A DNA stretch of 64,000 nt from Meloidogyne chitwoodi. Its lineage: Eukaryota; Nematoda; Chromadorea; Rhabditida; Meloidogynidae. A program made the position numbers and the translations under genes. The stretch is taken from NCBI GenBank assembly GCA_015183035.1, contig JACZZP010000009.1, forward strand, positions 372,001 to 436,000, in the 5' to 3' direction. The notes below the pieces were generated by a model. The model was not told the origin of the DNA, ran no database searches, and worked only from the letters and a program-made list of their open reading frames with translations. Shown here one piece after another: positions 1 to 10,700 of the stretch (within the stretch, counting starts at the first letter, position 1; each line of letters begins with the position of its first letter).

Positions 1-268
1 TCTGTCAAATGATAGAAGAAAGTCAGCAATTTGCTTATAAGACAAGGTTTTTTTAATTTTGATATTAAAAAAAAAATATTTATTTAGAATATACACAACA
101 ATGATTGGAAAAGGCTCAAGTTTGCGTAAATTAAAAAATTTTATGGAAGAGAAGAAAATTAAAAATTATAAAATTTATACTTTAACGCAAGGAAGAACAA
201 TTAGATGGGTTTTGGTTTGGACATTTTTTGATAATTTGATTCTTGATTTGAATTTAGATAAAATTTAA
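1..268 (+). CDS. mett-10: METTL16/METT-10 RNA methyltransferase, 3' end only
   Basis: This is the 3' end of a gene running in from the left. Exon 1-45 (ending QQFAYKT) joins in phase to an exon starting near 87 that reads ...TTMIGKGSSLRKLK and then TQGRTIRWVLVWTFFDN. In METTL16 family members the same end of the methyltransferase fold carries M(I/V)GKK.SL and QGRTMRWALAWSF. The family adds N6-methyladenosine to U6 snRNA and, in worms, to SAM-synthetase pre-mRNA. The frame runs to a stop at 266-268 and no clear GT donor follows the conserved block. The protein therefore seems to end soon after the catalytic domain, without the C-terminal vertebrate-conserved region. The next gene starts 89 bp downstream and might instead hold further exons. 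Family call is firm; the 3' end is less so. Confidence 0.8.
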
Positions 269-357
269 AATATTTTATCCTTTTTTATTTGTTTTTTTAT
301 TTCAATTTTAATTTTTAATTTTTTAAATTTAAATTTATTTAATTTTTTGGGTAGAGA

Positions 358-1056
358 ATGTCCACCGTTTCAGTTTTTGAAGGCTTTCAGGTTTATTCAA
401 ATCAATCCAAAAGGGTTTCAGTGGATCAACTTTCTAAACAACTTCCTCAACTTTTTTTAAAGAAAGATTCTAATCGAGTGGCTACTTTTGAATGCTCCAA
501 ACAATTTCCATTGGACTCCTTAATTGATGGAAAAATGTTCAATCCTCTTCCTCTAAAAGAATATTTGATCAATTACTTGAAGAAAGTGGATGATGATGAT
601 TCTATTTTAGACATGGCAAAGTCTTTAATTGAAAGAATTGTAAGGAACAAGGAAGAGAAGAATTTTGAAAGGGTATGAATTTTTATTTAATTTTTGATAA
701 GTTGTGGAAAAGTTTAGGAGAAAGACCCACAGGTTCTTTAAAATTAAAAAAAATTTCAAATTTAAGTTACTCGACTTTGCTTTAGTCTTTATGGATTGCT
801 GCGCTGAACGAATTAAAGGAAACATTTCAAATGAAATAATTGTGGCTTTACAAGAATTAAGCAAGGAATTGGAAATTTTGGTTTTTTATTTTAAATTTAA
901 TTTATTTTTTAAATTAAATTTAATTTATTTTTTTAGTTGTCAAAAATTGAATCTTCAAAGAAAAATTCAGCAGAAACGTTGTTCATTTCGAAAATGGTTC
1001 CAACTGCTCCTTTAACTGATTATTACATTGAAAGAATTGAATTGAAAAAATTATAA
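358..1056 (+). CDS. Unrecognised small protein gene (about 180 aa)
   Basis: I do not recognise this gene. Exon 358-672 starts ATG (MSTVSVFEGFQVYSNQ) and ends at a GT. A 15-nt microexon at 718-732 (EKDPQ) is inferred because it keeps the frame. An exon from about 768 (LLDFALVFMDCCAERIKG) and a last exon from about 958 to the TAA at 1054-1056 complete it (...DYYIERIELKKL). No signal peptide, membrane segment or known motif is visible. It is mostly helical and charged, with a DDDD run. It lies 89 bp after the METTL16 stop on the same strand, so it could be an operon partner or the C-terminal exons of METTL16. The start at 358 was chosen because it follows an AG acceptor and opens the frame. Confidence 0.6.
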
Positions 1057-1207
1057 TAAAAAGAGTTTATTTTTTTAATTTTTTTTAATATTTATATTCT
1101 AATTAAAATTTTTAAAAAATTTATTTTTTATTTAAATTAATTTGTTTTTCGACAATATATTTATTATTTTATTTTTTGCATTTTTTAAAATTATTTTTTA
1201 GCATCAA

Positions 1208-4200
1208 ATGATTTTATTATTCAAATATTCTTTTTTATTTATTTTTTCGCTTGCCAGTGCGCTTGATGATTTGCAGAATTTATTAATTTTTGATAATTTA
1301 CACAATGAAAGTTGCTTTACAAATTCTAATTGTCCGAAGGAAATGTTTTGCAAGGTTTTTATTTTTTAAATAAATAAATTAGAAAAATACGAATTTCTGA
1401 TTTTTTCGAAATTTTATTAACGAATTTTCTTTGAAAATTAGAGAAAAGAAATAGTGTACCATTTAAGTGAATTTTCTAAGAGACGTTTCTCTGATTTTAA
1501 TAGAAAAATGTCTTGTTGCAAAAAATTCTGATTTTGTCAGAAAAATATATTCTGATTTTGAAAAAAATTCTGAGAATAATTAATTCTGTTTTTGTCAGAA
1601 AAATTCTGAAAATAATTATGAATTTTTGAAAAATAAATAATTCTGATTTTTTCAGAAAAAATAAATTCTGATTTTTTCTAAAAGAATTCTGAGAATAAAT
1701 AATTCTGATTTTGTCAAAAATATATTCTCAATTTTTTCAGAAAAATTCTGAAAATAAATTCTGATTTTCTTTTAATTTTCAGAAGGATATTAACCTCTGT
1801 GTCTGCAATGAAGACTTTATTTTTTGAGTGATATAGCAATGTGTATAAAATCAAAAAAATTTGACAATTTTTCAATTCAAGGACCTTCAATAATTTATTT
1901 ATCTGAAAAAGAAGTTTATTTTAATTTAAAATTTGATGATTATAAAATTGGAATTAATAGTAATTGGGATTATGAGTGGATTATTTTAAATGGGAGTGGC
2001 AATGCTAAATTTGTTGGATTTAATACGCAAATGCTTAAAATGATAATTGTAAGAGGTTTTATTTTATTATTTATATTTGATTTTTTATGATTTTGAAATA
2101 TTGAAACTTGTGTCTAATTAAGGTAAACACCCCATTTATTCGCAAGAAAATATAGCCAAAAAATTTAAATTTTTGCGAATAAATGGGATGTTTTTACTTA
2201 AATTAGTCACAAGTTCCAATTTTTTTTAAATAAGAATTAGCTAAAAACTAGAGGTCTGTAGGTACAAAAGTTTCACATTTTTTGTGTTTTTCATAAATAA
2301 AGGTATAGGTTTTCCTTTACCCAATAAAGTCTAGACCTTTAAAAAAAATTTGAACTTTCTCTGGGTTTTTCAGGGCCTCTGGATTTTTATTCTGTTTCTG
2401 AATATTTTCAATTTAATTAAACTCCTAGAGAATAATTTAAAAATAATATTTTTTTTAGTTAAAACCAGGATTAATCAGTTTTGCAATTTCAATAAATAAC
2501 AAAACTTGTAATGGCTATAAACAACACAATTTGACAATTTATGATCATAAATTATTTCCAATAGCAAAGGTTGAAAATATTTCAGTTAATTTACCTTTAA
2601 ATTATGCTGTTTTAAATGCAGAAAATTCTGTTAATTCAAAATATTTTAAATGGATACCTGAAAATGATTTACCTGCAAAAATGGTTTTTTTTAATTAAAT
2701 TAAACTTAGATAGGATTTATTTAAGGTTATTGCAAGTTCATTAAACGATTCAAAGCTTTTTCTTGTCAATTTGACCCCTGGAAGTTTTCTTTTTAATTTG
2801 ACAGTGTGGAATGACCATTCACCATTTAATAATACTAAAATTGTTGAAATATCTGTGTTTGGAGGTTTAAATTTTTTAAATTTTTTTTTTAAAGATTTTG
2901 GAGTGATTTAAATGAAATTTTTGTTTAAAAACATCCCATTTATTCACAAAAAAGGACTAAAAAATCTAAAATTTGCAGGAAATGCTGAACAAAATTTAAT
3001 TGAAATGTCTTCATCATTTAACAATTTTACTTTTAAATATTTGAATAAATTGATAAAAGAAATTGAACAAATAATATTGGAATTTGAAAATGATAATAAT
3101 TATAAAGTTTTGGTTAAATTTGTAAAAATGGATTCTAAGACGTCCTTTTTTGGAAATGATTTGACTTTATTTCATTTTTATGCTTCTAAATGTTCAACAA
3201 AAAATAAAGGTTTAATTTTATTTTTTTAATTTAATTTAAATATATTTTTAAAATCAAAATTCTTTCGAGAAAAAATTGTTTTCCGTTGGTGGGAGTCGAA
3301 CCTTGCTCCCTTTCTACTGGAAGCAAGGCGTTTCTCCACTAAACCAAAAATTTTATTTTTGTTGATTGGCTTATTTTCACTTCCTTTTTAATTAAAAAAA
3401 TTATTAAATTAATTTTTTTCAAATTAATTTTTATTTTAAGAAATTTTTGATGCTGAACAAATTATTTTTTTATTAAAAAATAATTTGGCCTTTAAAAGAC
3501 GTTTTGGTGTTTTACAAATTGTTCCTTATTGTATTCTTTTTAAATTTAATTAATTAAAATTAATTTTTTTTTTAAGATTGTAAATCATGTTCTGGTCATG
3601 GCAAATGTGATAATTTATCCAAAACCTGTGTTTGCGATGATTTTTGGATGCCAAATATTTTTGAAAAAATTACTCATAATGGACGGAATATGGACTGTTG
3701 TATGTTATCTTTTTTAATTTTATTTAGATTTTATTTTTTTGGATCATTTGGAGGTCTAAATGGGTGGTTATTTTAGAATATTTTTTAAAAAAATTTGGAT
3801 TAATTTGGAAATTAAATTTATTTGGGTCATTTAAGATTTATTTTTAATTTTTTTCAGCTTGGCCTTCACTTCTAGTTTGGTTTTCTTTGTTTTTCGCAAC
3901 TTATTTATTGGCAAAATGTTTACTTATTTATTGGAACAATCAAGAACAAAAAAAATTAGAAAAATCAAAATTGATAGAAGCACTATTATTTAATTATAAC
4001 GATGAAAAACCTGTGAAACAACAACAACAAATTGGAAAATTTAGTCCATTTAAAATTGCAAAGAAAAGAAGAGGAGGAGGAAGAAAAGAAGGAGAAGATA
4101 ATAATAATAATGTTTGTTTAAATGAATTTAAAAGAATGTTTTTGGAATATTCAGGTTTTTTTTATATTAAAATTGGGTTACTTTTCACGAAAATTAATAA

Positions 4201-4539
4201 AATTTGGGTACACGCCCCATTTATTCGCAAGAAAATATTTTAAAAAACACTAAAAATGGCAAGAAAATTAATTATTTTTTGCTTGTAAATGAGAGTGTGT
4301 GTACCTAAATTTTAATAAATATTTTTCTTTTATTGGAAAAAAAGTCCGCAAAAATTTTAAAAATCCGCAAAATAATTGCGGATTTTAATTAATTTATTAG
4401 TTAATTAAATATTTAAATATTTTTTTAAATAGCTAAAAATAATCAAAACAACTCTAATAATCTAAAAAAAGAAGAAGAGGAAGAAGCTGATGATTCAATT
4501 TATTTGGAAGAATTTGATTCATCTTCTTCATCTAATTAA
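1208..4539 (+). CDS. KIAA0319/KIAA0319L-like PKD-domain membrane protein
   Basis: This is a type I membrane protein of the KIAA0319 (dyslexia-associated) family, involved in adhesion and trafficking in vertebrates. The first exon encodes a signal peptide (MILLFKYSFLFIFSLASA) followed by a cysteine segment CFTNSNCPKEMFCK. Middle exons encode beta-rich PKD-like repeats (YFKWIPENDLPAK, GSFLFNLTVWND). The family signature is near the end: CSGHGKCD...CVCDDFWMPN, then a transmembrane helix (WPSLLVWFSLFFATYLLAK) and a basic, Gln-rich and acidic tail. The cysteine cluster and helix match KIAA0319L in order. The frame breaks after CNEDFIF near 1820, where one more T would restore it. Introns hold a TTCTGATTTT repeat, two complete MITEs and a half copy, and an antisense tRNA-like unit. 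Stop TAA at 4537-4539. Confidence 0.82.
1500..1782. repeat. Degenerate TTCTGATTTTGTCAGAAAAA tandem repeat
   Basis: Imperfect units of an attctgattttgtcagaaaaa type fill the first long intron of the KIAA0319-like gene. Similar TTCTGATTTT arrays occur in introns of TRAPPC9, Sec16, the CDK and adducin. Confidence 0.75.
2103..2217. mobile_element. Palindromic MITE, full-length copy
   Basis: Two arms, gaaacttgtgtctaatta... and ...aaattagtcacaagttcc, surround the inner pair CACCCCATTTATTCGCAAG / TTTGCGAATAAATGGGATG. This is one of the best copies for seeing the outer ends, which read roughly GGAACTTGTGACTAATTTAAGT. It lies in an intron of the KIAA0319-like gene. Confidence 0.85.
2928..2956. mobile_element. 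Half copy of the palindromic MITE
   Basis: Only the left inner arm is recognisable (acatcccatttattcacaa). No matching right arm follows, so this is a decayed or truncated copy. Confidence 0.5.
3284..3347 (-). ncRNA. tRNA-like unit, antisense to host intron
   Basis: On the minus strand an A-box-like TGGTTTAGTGG is followed by a B-box-like GGTTCGACTCC. A strong stem CCTTGCT/AGCAAGG lies between them, and TTGGT before the A box can pair with ACCAA after the B box. No normal tRNA T-stem is formed, so this is a derived or pseudo-tRNA. It is the only unit of the set opposite to its host gene. Confidence 0.55.
4187..4320. mobile_element. Palindromic MITE, diverged right arm
   Basis: The left arm is intact (gggtacacgccccatttattcgc). 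The right arm has drifted (gcttgtaaatgagagtgtgtgtacctaaat). It sits in the last intron of the KIAA0319-like gene, directly after the exon encoding the cytoplasmic tail. Confidence 0.75.
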
Positions 4540-4769
4540 TTTTTTTATTAATGATCTCTCTTTCATTCTTTTTATTTTCTGGTGATTCATCTATTTTTCT
4601 TTATTGATCTCATATAATTTTTATACTTTTTTATGGTTAAAATTTTTTTAATTTTTTTCGTTCTAATAATGCTTAAAAATTCGCATTTATATTTATTTTT
4701 TTTTAATTTTTTTATCTTTTAAATTTAATTTTAAGCCACTTTAGTTAAATAAAATATATATTTGTATTA

Positions 4770-7700
4770 ATGGAATATGCTTTGCCAACACCTGGAGACC
4801 ACTGTCGTGTACATATATTGGTTTATTTTAAAATTAATTTAATTTTTTTTCGACAAAAATTCGTATTTTTTAGGGTATTAGTTTAATTTTTGGATTTTTT
4901 GACCTTTGAAATTTGTCAAAAAGCTATTTTGAGCTTTTTTTTTGTTTAATTTTAAGAATTTTTAATTTTATATTTAATTTTGTAAAAATTCAATGATTTA
5001 GGTAAAACCTATTGGCCATTTCCCCTCAGCAATATTTAATCAATTGCTCAAAAAATTAGAAAATAAATTAAGCGGTGTAGAAGGTTTTTTTCTAACATAT
5101 TTAATTTTTTTTAAAATATATTTTTCTAGTTTTAACGAGTAAAAACATTCGAAGAGTTATATTTCCCAAATTTGTTCAACAAGTAGATCCTAATCTTGCC
5201 AAATTTGCAGAATTTCAGGTTTTTTTAATTTTATTTGATAATTGGGTAAAAACTCATTTGGGTCAATCTTTTTAGATATTTGAATTTGTCTAATTTAAGT
5301 ACACACCCCATTTATTCGCAAAAAAATTTTATAGCCGAAAATGACGAAGATTAAAATATTTTCTTTTGCGAATAACGGGGGTGTTCGCTTAAATTAGACA
5401 AGTTTAAAAATTTAATTGTCTCTATTCCTCTCAAAAAGAATTTTTCGTATTTTTCTGTTCTATGCCCTCTTTTCTCCTTTAATGAATAACTGTCTGACCA
5501 TTTTGTCCAACTGACCATTTGTTAGGTAAAAGAGATAACCAAAGATTTGTTCGTGTCCAGACATTTCGTTTACAGAAATGGCACGACATTTCGTCCCAAC
5601 AGCAAAAACGGGCTCGAGTAAACGAAATGTAGTTTTTTTGCCGTAGTGGCGAAATGTCGTGAACTTTTGTTCGACGAAATGTTAAATTTCTTTTGTTTCT
5701 TTTTAGGCTTTCCGTAAAGTTTTTGGACTTGTATGTATTGGTCAATACAATAATAATGGAGGATTTGGTGGTTTAACTTCTTCATTTGCTTCATCTCCAA
5801 ATCTGTCTCCTAATCAAAATAATAATTTTGATGATAATTTGCTTAGAAGATGTTCAGTAGCAAAAATGGTTGTTTCTTCTTCTTCTGTTGCTGATTCATC
5901 AGATTATATTTCTTCTAAATCTGATGAAGAAGAAGAAAATTTAATTGTTGAAGATGACCCTGAAATTAAACAAATGAATATTCTTAAAAATGAATATCAG
6001 GAAAACAAGGTTTTTATTTATTTTTTTTTGGGTTTTTTTTAGTTAAATGTGAGTTGTATATTTTTATTTAAATTTATAATTTATTTTTTAAAAAATCAAA
6101 AATTAACGGATTTATTTAAGAAAAATTAAGTTTAAATTAACCAAAGTATCAGGGACTTATTACGAAAATATCAGGAATTCTCGCCTAAACACTTTTTTTG
6201 GGTCATCAAGAATTCCCAAAAATTGGAAAAAATTAAAAAATTTTTTTATAAAATTACTAATAATATTCCCAAAAATTGAGAGAATTATTATTTTTTAATT
6301 ATAATTAAATTTGTTTTATTTTTTAAATTTTTCAGCATGAATATAACGATCAATTAGTTGATTCTCGTTGTGTTCTTTTTGGATTTAGCTCGGTTTTTTT
6401 TTTAATTTAAATAAATTTTTATTTTAAATTTAGACACAAAATTCAACAGAAATTCTTTCTTTTCCCCGTTCTGATGATATTTCTCTTCTTTTTGATCAAT
6501 TAGAAGTTTGTACGAGAGATTTACTTAGAAGCATTTATGTTGTCCTAGACAGCAAAAGATTGGACATTTCTTTTGAAAAGATGGAATTTCCTCCTTATCT
6601 TTTGCTACAGGAAGAAGAAAAATATTTGATGGGAATTGATAATGTTAAAAGCAAAAATCATAAGTATTTTTTTATTTTTAAAAACTAGCGGGACGGGGAA
6701 TCCACGGGATTTTAGGGACATCTTCTAATCCCCTGCAAGCCTAAACCTTTTTATTATTTTTTTGAATCTGCAGGATGCGGGGGATCAAAAGACTCAAAAA
6801 AGAAGTAAAAAATAGTCCCCCCGCAAGAACCAATCCTTCCCTTTTTGTGTACAAATGAACACGTCCCCCGCAAATTTTATTATTTATTTTGTCTGTCTAT
6901 TGAAGACAAAAATTTATATAATTCTTTTATTAATTTAAGAAAAAAATGTATTGGACGGTTACGCAAAAGACTTGCCGATTATGCCTTTCTAACAGGATAT
7001 TTTGAAGGTGCTCTTAATTCTTATAATTCCTCTATTGAATTGCTCAAATCTACACAAGATTTGCTTTGGCTTGCAGGTTTTTTTTTTTAATTTTATTTTT
7101 TTTCTATTTTAATTTTTTAAAGCTGCAACAGAAGGTTGGTGTTGTGCTGCAATGATGCTTAAATATTCTCATTATTTGTCTCCTTCAATTAAAGAAGATG
7201 GTGGTAGTAGTGGTTGTTTTGGACATTCAAATAAAATGGAAAATAGGTTTTTTCTTTTTATGATATATGTAATAATTGTATACAACACCCCATTTATTCG
7301 CGCAAAATTTTTTATTCTTAAATTGTCATTTTTTCTTTTTTTTTTGCGAATAAATGGGGTGTCATCTAAAGTATACTCCTATTGGTTCCAAATTTTTTAT
7401 TTTTTTAAAGAATCTCAACTAGTACTTCTCAACAACAACAACATCACTCTCGTTATCGAAGATCTGATGATACAGCAAAAATAAAAATAATAAAAAATGT
7501 TGAATCTTTGGATAATGATGACAACAATTCGTCCTCTTCTTCATCAACTTTTGTTGGAAATAAAACATTTCCTTTAGAAGAAGATGTTAAAAATGGTATT
7601 AAATTATTTTTTTAAAATTAATTAGTATGGGAATAATTAAAAATAGGAGGAATTTTGGGGAACTTGTGTAGACACCCCATCTATTCGCAAACAAAATTTT

Positions 7701-10700
7701 TTTAATTTAAAATTTTTTTAAAATTAGATGAATTAAATAAACAAAACCAACAATTATTATTACCAAATAATTTAATAAAAAATAATTTATTAAATAATCA
7801 TCAAATTCCAACAACAACAAAAATGCTACCTTCTCCTCCTTCTTCATTAGGAATGTCTTCATCATTTAAAAGTTGTTCTGTACAAAATTTGTCAAATTCA
7901 AATAATTTTAATAATAATTTAAATAAAACAACATTAATTTCATCAAATAAAAATAATAAAAATATTTTAATAAATAAAAATGAAATTTTTGAAAAATTTG
8001 GACAATCTTTGGAGAATTATGCTCGTTATTCTTTTGCTGTATTTATTGAATACGAATGTATGATGAGATCAGTGCATTTACAAATTGTTAATCATCAATA
8101 TATTGAAGTAGAGGTTTGTTTTTATTTATTTTTTATCATTTGGACGTTTTATTATGTTTTTAATGCTGCGTATATATGGACTTTTGCATTGTAAAATTAA
8201 TATTCTGATATTTTTAACATTCTGATTTTTGTTTTTTTTAATATTCTGATCTTTGTGTTTATTAAATATTCTGATTTTTTTATTCTTTAAATGTTTTGAT
8301 TTTTCTGTTTTTAAATATTCTGATTTTTGTGTTTTTAAATATTCTGATTTTTAATGTTTATTAAATATTCTGATTTTTAATGTTTATTAAATATTCTGAT
8401 TTTTAATGTTTATTAAATGTTCTGATTTTTGTGTTTATTAGTTATTTTAAAAAGTTCTGATTTTTAATGTTTTTTGTTTTAAAAATATTCTGATTTTTGT
8501 GTTTTAAACTAAATTTTGTATTTTTTTTAAATCATTTCTGATTTTATTTTTCTCTTTTAAATTAGAATTTTTAATAATATTCTGATTTTTTATTTTTGTA
8601 TTTTTCTTTAATCAGAATTAATTTAAATTATTATTAAATTTATTAAATTTTCAGGCGTTCTTAAGGGAACAAACTTGTCGTTTTTTGGACGATAAATTTA
8701 TTATATTTAATAATATTATAAAATCAAATATTTGTTTAGCTACAGCAAATATTTATAAAAAAGTATTATTTTTTAATTTTTTAAAATTAATTTTTTATTT
8801 TTTTTTAGATTGGATTTAAAAGAAAATTTTCCTTTTTTCTTCGCTTATCAGTTTTCTTTAGACTTTATATGGAAAATCAAACTGAAGCAGAGTATAAAAA
8901 GGTTTTCTTTAAATTTTAATTTTTTTAGGTTAACACCCCCCCATTTTAGTAAAAAAATCTTTAAAATTAATTAATTAAAAAAAAAATTTTTTTCTGCGAA
9001 TAAATGGGGTGTTAACCTCTAAAAGTATTTTTACAAATTTCTTTTTTTTTTTTTAATTAAATTATTAATTTTAAATTTAAAAAAAGGTTTATCCATATTT
9101 AAATGAAAGTTTGATTGGTTATCAAATAAATAATAATAATTTGAATAAATTAAATTGTTTTTCTTCTTCAAATTCAAATAATAAAAACAGTTTAAAAAAA
9201 CAATTTTTAACAAAATTTGGTAATTCACCAGAAACATTTTCTCTTCAAATAAAAGCAGTTCATGAAGTTTTTACTGTTGCTATAAGAGCTGGATTTTTTG
9301 AAATTGCAACGAGACATTTGTGTTTTATGTTGGAGGTTTTTTTTAAAATTTTAATTAATTTTTTTTAAAATTATTTTGAAATTTTGGGGGCTTTTTAGGC
9401 AATTTTAATTAATTTTTAATTTTGTAAAATTTAAATTTAGGCCTTTTTCGATCATTTAGACAAAGCCACATCACTCGCATTAGTCGAAGAATTGACCAAA
9501 TTAAATTTACAAAATAATTCAAAAATTAAAAAATTGCACGATTTGGAAAAGCCGATAACTCTGGATTCTGTGCCATCTGTTCTTCTACCTCCTTTACAAT
9601 TTACTAAATTTCCAATTATCAAGTTTCTTTTTTTTAATTTTATTTTTTTCTAAAGTATTTTTGGAAGTATTAAAAATTTAAATTTTTAAAAATTAAAATT
9701 TCGGTCCATTAGAGTCTTGAAAAAAATTAAAATAATTTTTTAAATTTAATTTTTTCTTTAATTTTTTTAAATTTAAATTTAATTTTTAGAAATGTTTGTA
9801 TTCTTCCACTGGCAGAACATTTATCTCCAAGTATTCATCCTTCTAGTTTAAATGAGTCAAACATATTTATTTACTCTCCTTTTGAACAACAAAAAATATT
9901 TAAAGGTTTTTTAATTTTTTTAAATTAATTTTAATTTTTTAAAATTTAAAAAAGATATTTATTGGGTAGTTGGATGTCATTGTGGAATCTCTTTTAATGT
10001 TGAAAATCCTCTTGCAATAGAATTAATAGTAGACAATTTAAAATTAATTGTTGAAGAAGAAGGTAATTTTGAACCTTTAAATTTACGTCTTAATCTTCCT
10101 TCTTGTTATAATGGAATTTCAAATATTGATAATAATAATAAAGAAGAAAAGAATCTCGTTAAACTACTTGGAATACCTCGGTTTTTTTTTTAATTTAATT
10201 TTTTATTTTTTGATTTATTGGGGAGAGAATCCTAAGGGTTTAGGCTTGTAAAGGACTCTGTTTTTTGACTCTAAAATTTTTTTTTTAATTTTTATTTTTT
10301 GTTTTTAATAATATTTATGGAGAAAATAATTTTTTTTGTTTACTCAAAAGGTTTTGGATTATATTAAAAAATTTTAATAATTTTTTTTGACCACAAATAG
10401 ATTTAAAAAGCTAAAATTATTAATTTTATTTTAATTAATTTAATTTTAATTTTTAAAGTTTACCTGGAATGCTCAAAATAATAGGTTATTCATGTGAATT
10501 ATTAGGATGTCGTAATATTTGTAAATTTACAAATATTAATAAAAATAATTATTCTGTTCGTATTCTTCCCAATTTGCCTTTATTAAAAATTGAAACAACA
10601 AATACTTCACTTAATAGATCACCTACACTTTTTGAAAATCCTAATGAAGCTATAGCTGAACTTTGCATATTTTCTGGTCAAAGGTTTTTTATTATTTTTT

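Noticed and set aside
5479..5800. Minus-strand ORFs in the first kilobase of TRAPPC9
   Set aside because: They overlap a non-coding element and the antisense of a TRAPPC9 exon, with no recognisable domain.
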